Source of the DNA: an uncultured Caulobacter sp.
Lineage (GTDB): Bacteria; Pseudomonadota; Alphaproteobacteria; Caulobacterales; Caulobacteraceae
Length of the DNA stretch: 21,618 nt
Assembly: GCA_937991555.1 (NCBI GenBank)
Contig: CALKHU010000088.1
Span: 1-21,618 of the forward strand
Direction: 5' to 3'
Within the stretch, counting starts at the first letter, position 1. Every line of letters begins with the position of its first letter. The position numbers and the translations under genes are program-made. Positions 21,083 through 21,618 of the stretch are shown piece by piece. The notes beneath the pieces were generated by a model. It was not told the DNA's origin. It did no database searches and saw only the letters and a list, made by a program, of their open reading frames with translations.

Positions 21083-21433
21083 TCACGGATGCGGCGCGGC
21101 GACCCCGTGCTTGCGGGCGAGGTGTCGCAGGATCGCCTTCTCGGCCGAGATGAAGCTCAGGCCGTCCGCCTGCAGGATGTCATCGCCTTCGGCCCGCTCG
21201 GCCAGCACCAGCAGCGGCATGCCCTGATGGTCCTCGCCGACGAGGTCGACGATCGCCGTCCGGGGCCGCGGGAACGGGTAGTAGGTGATGTCCAGCGCCT
21301 CCCGCACCTGCGGGAAGGCGGCGAGGAAGCCCTCGACCATACAGCAGGCCGGGCAGACCCAGCCCTTGCCGCCGCTGTCGATGGCCGGATCCTCGAACCC
21401 GGCCGCCAGCAGGAAGAGCCGGTCCCTCGCCAC
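21083..21433 (-). CDS. DUF3088 family, thioredoxin-fold-like protein
   Basis: A 116-residue protein. The start is GTG 21433, three bases after the stop of the E2 gene, which points to translational coupling. The start is supported by the family N-terminus (RDRLFLLAAGFEDPA). The motif CPAC (Cys27-Cys30, plus Cys31) in a thioredoxin-like position is followed by MVEGFLAAFP and then FPRPRTAIVDLVGEDHQGMPLLVL, where the Pro after a Met is in the place of the cis-proline of thioredoxin folds. A redox role is suggested by the fold only; no activity is established for the family. The tail (AILRHLARKHG) is helical. Confidence 0.85.
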   Translation of the reverse strand: MARDRLFLLAAGFEDPAIDSGGKGWVCPACCMVEGFLAAFPQVREALDITYYPFPRPRTAIVDLVGEDHQGMPLLVLAERAEGDDILQADGLSFISAEKAILRHLARKHGVAAPHP

Positions 21434-21436
21434 GGT

Positions 21437-21618
21437 CTAGACGTCCAGCAGCAGGCGCTGCGGGTCTTCCAGGGCTTCCTTGACCTTGACCAGGAAGGTC
21501 ACCGCGCCCTGCCCGTCGACGATACGGTGGTCATAGCTCAGCGCCAGATACATCATCGGGCGGATGACGATCTGGCCGTTCACGGCCATCGGACGGTCCT
21601 GGATCTTGTGCATGCCCA
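21437..21618 (-). CDS. odhB: 2-oxoglutarate dehydrogenase E2 (dihydrolipoyllysine succinyltransferase), C-terminal part
   Basis: Sixty codons of the 3' end are inside the window; the rest lies beyond base 21618. The visible peptide, with GQIVIRPMMYLALSYDHR and IVDGQGAVTFL then ALEDPQRLLLDV, is the end of the catalytic domain of succinyltransferase E2. The active-site motif DHRxxDG is intact, with its His and Asp. YLALSYDHRIVDG is typical of the 2-oxoglutarate enzyme and not the pyruvate one. The complex makes succinyl-CoA in the TCA cycle, and the E3 subunit it needs is encoded by lpd downstream. Confidence 0.95.
   Translation of the reverse strand, partial: GMHKIQDRPMAVNGQIVIRPMMYLALSYDHRIVDGQGAVTFLVKVKEALEDPQRLLLDV

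Noticed and set aside
1..21618. CRISPR array, toxin-antitoxin pair, defence island or biosynthetic cluster
   Set aside because: No regularly spaced repeats, no paired small toxin/antitoxin frames, no restriction, nuclease or synthase domains; nearly all genes are housekeeping or scattered single-gene functions.

Overview
This is a stretch of ordinary, GC-rich chromosome from an alphaproteobacterium, most probably Caulobacterales (Caulobacter, Phenylobacterium or Brevundimonas). The clues are the strong G/C preference at third codon positions, a Zur repressor with all metal ligands, the tal, DUF484 and xerC order beside priA, an lpd gene close to the 2-oxoglutarate dehydrogenase E2 gene, and one -10-like element of the Caulobacter GCTANA type. 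The genus is inference. No rRNA, tRNA, CRISPR array, insertion sequence, prophage or attachment site was seen.

Left part, 1-3078, plus strand: the tail of an unrecognised gene closed by a very clear intrinsic terminator, a small lipoprotein, a secreted class A acid phosphatase-like protein, then zur translationally coupled to a double-hotdog thioesterase-like gene. From 3097 to 5777, minus strand: an alpha/beta hydrolase, a glycine-zipper plus SH3 envelope protein and a five-helix membrane protein. A dienoyl-CoA isomerase-like gene (5881-6753, plus) then meets an orphan anti-sigma-like gene tail to tail.

Middle part, 6750-11676, minus strand: the anti-sigma-like protein, a two-module pentapeptide-repeat protein, a CorA-type transporter, a secreted CHAP-domain amidase-like protein and an integral-membrane acyltransferase. 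A divergent intergenic region with two related inverted repeats leads to a plus-strand TerC-family gene, which converges on priA.

Right part: priA (minus) and tal (plus) start 39 bp apart. tal is followed by a DUF484 gene and xerC, which overlap, so replication restart and chromosome-dimer resolution functions lie together. The remainder runs on the minus strand. In transcription order it is the end of the 2-oxoglutarate dehydrogenase E2 gene, a DUF3088 protein, a DUF2007 membrane protein, an unknown membrane protein, lpd (the E3 subunit used by the same dehydrogenase) and an HSL-family esterase.

No undescribed multi-gene system could be made out. The best leads are local: a PriA that has lost three of its eight zinc cysteines (apparently one whole zinc site), an acid phosphatase lacking its charge-relay aspartate, a 23-codon open extension behind the pentapeptide gene, paired inverted repeats around a candidate terC promoter, and a recurring pattern of hairpins at the stop codons of minus-strand genes without a clean U-tract.
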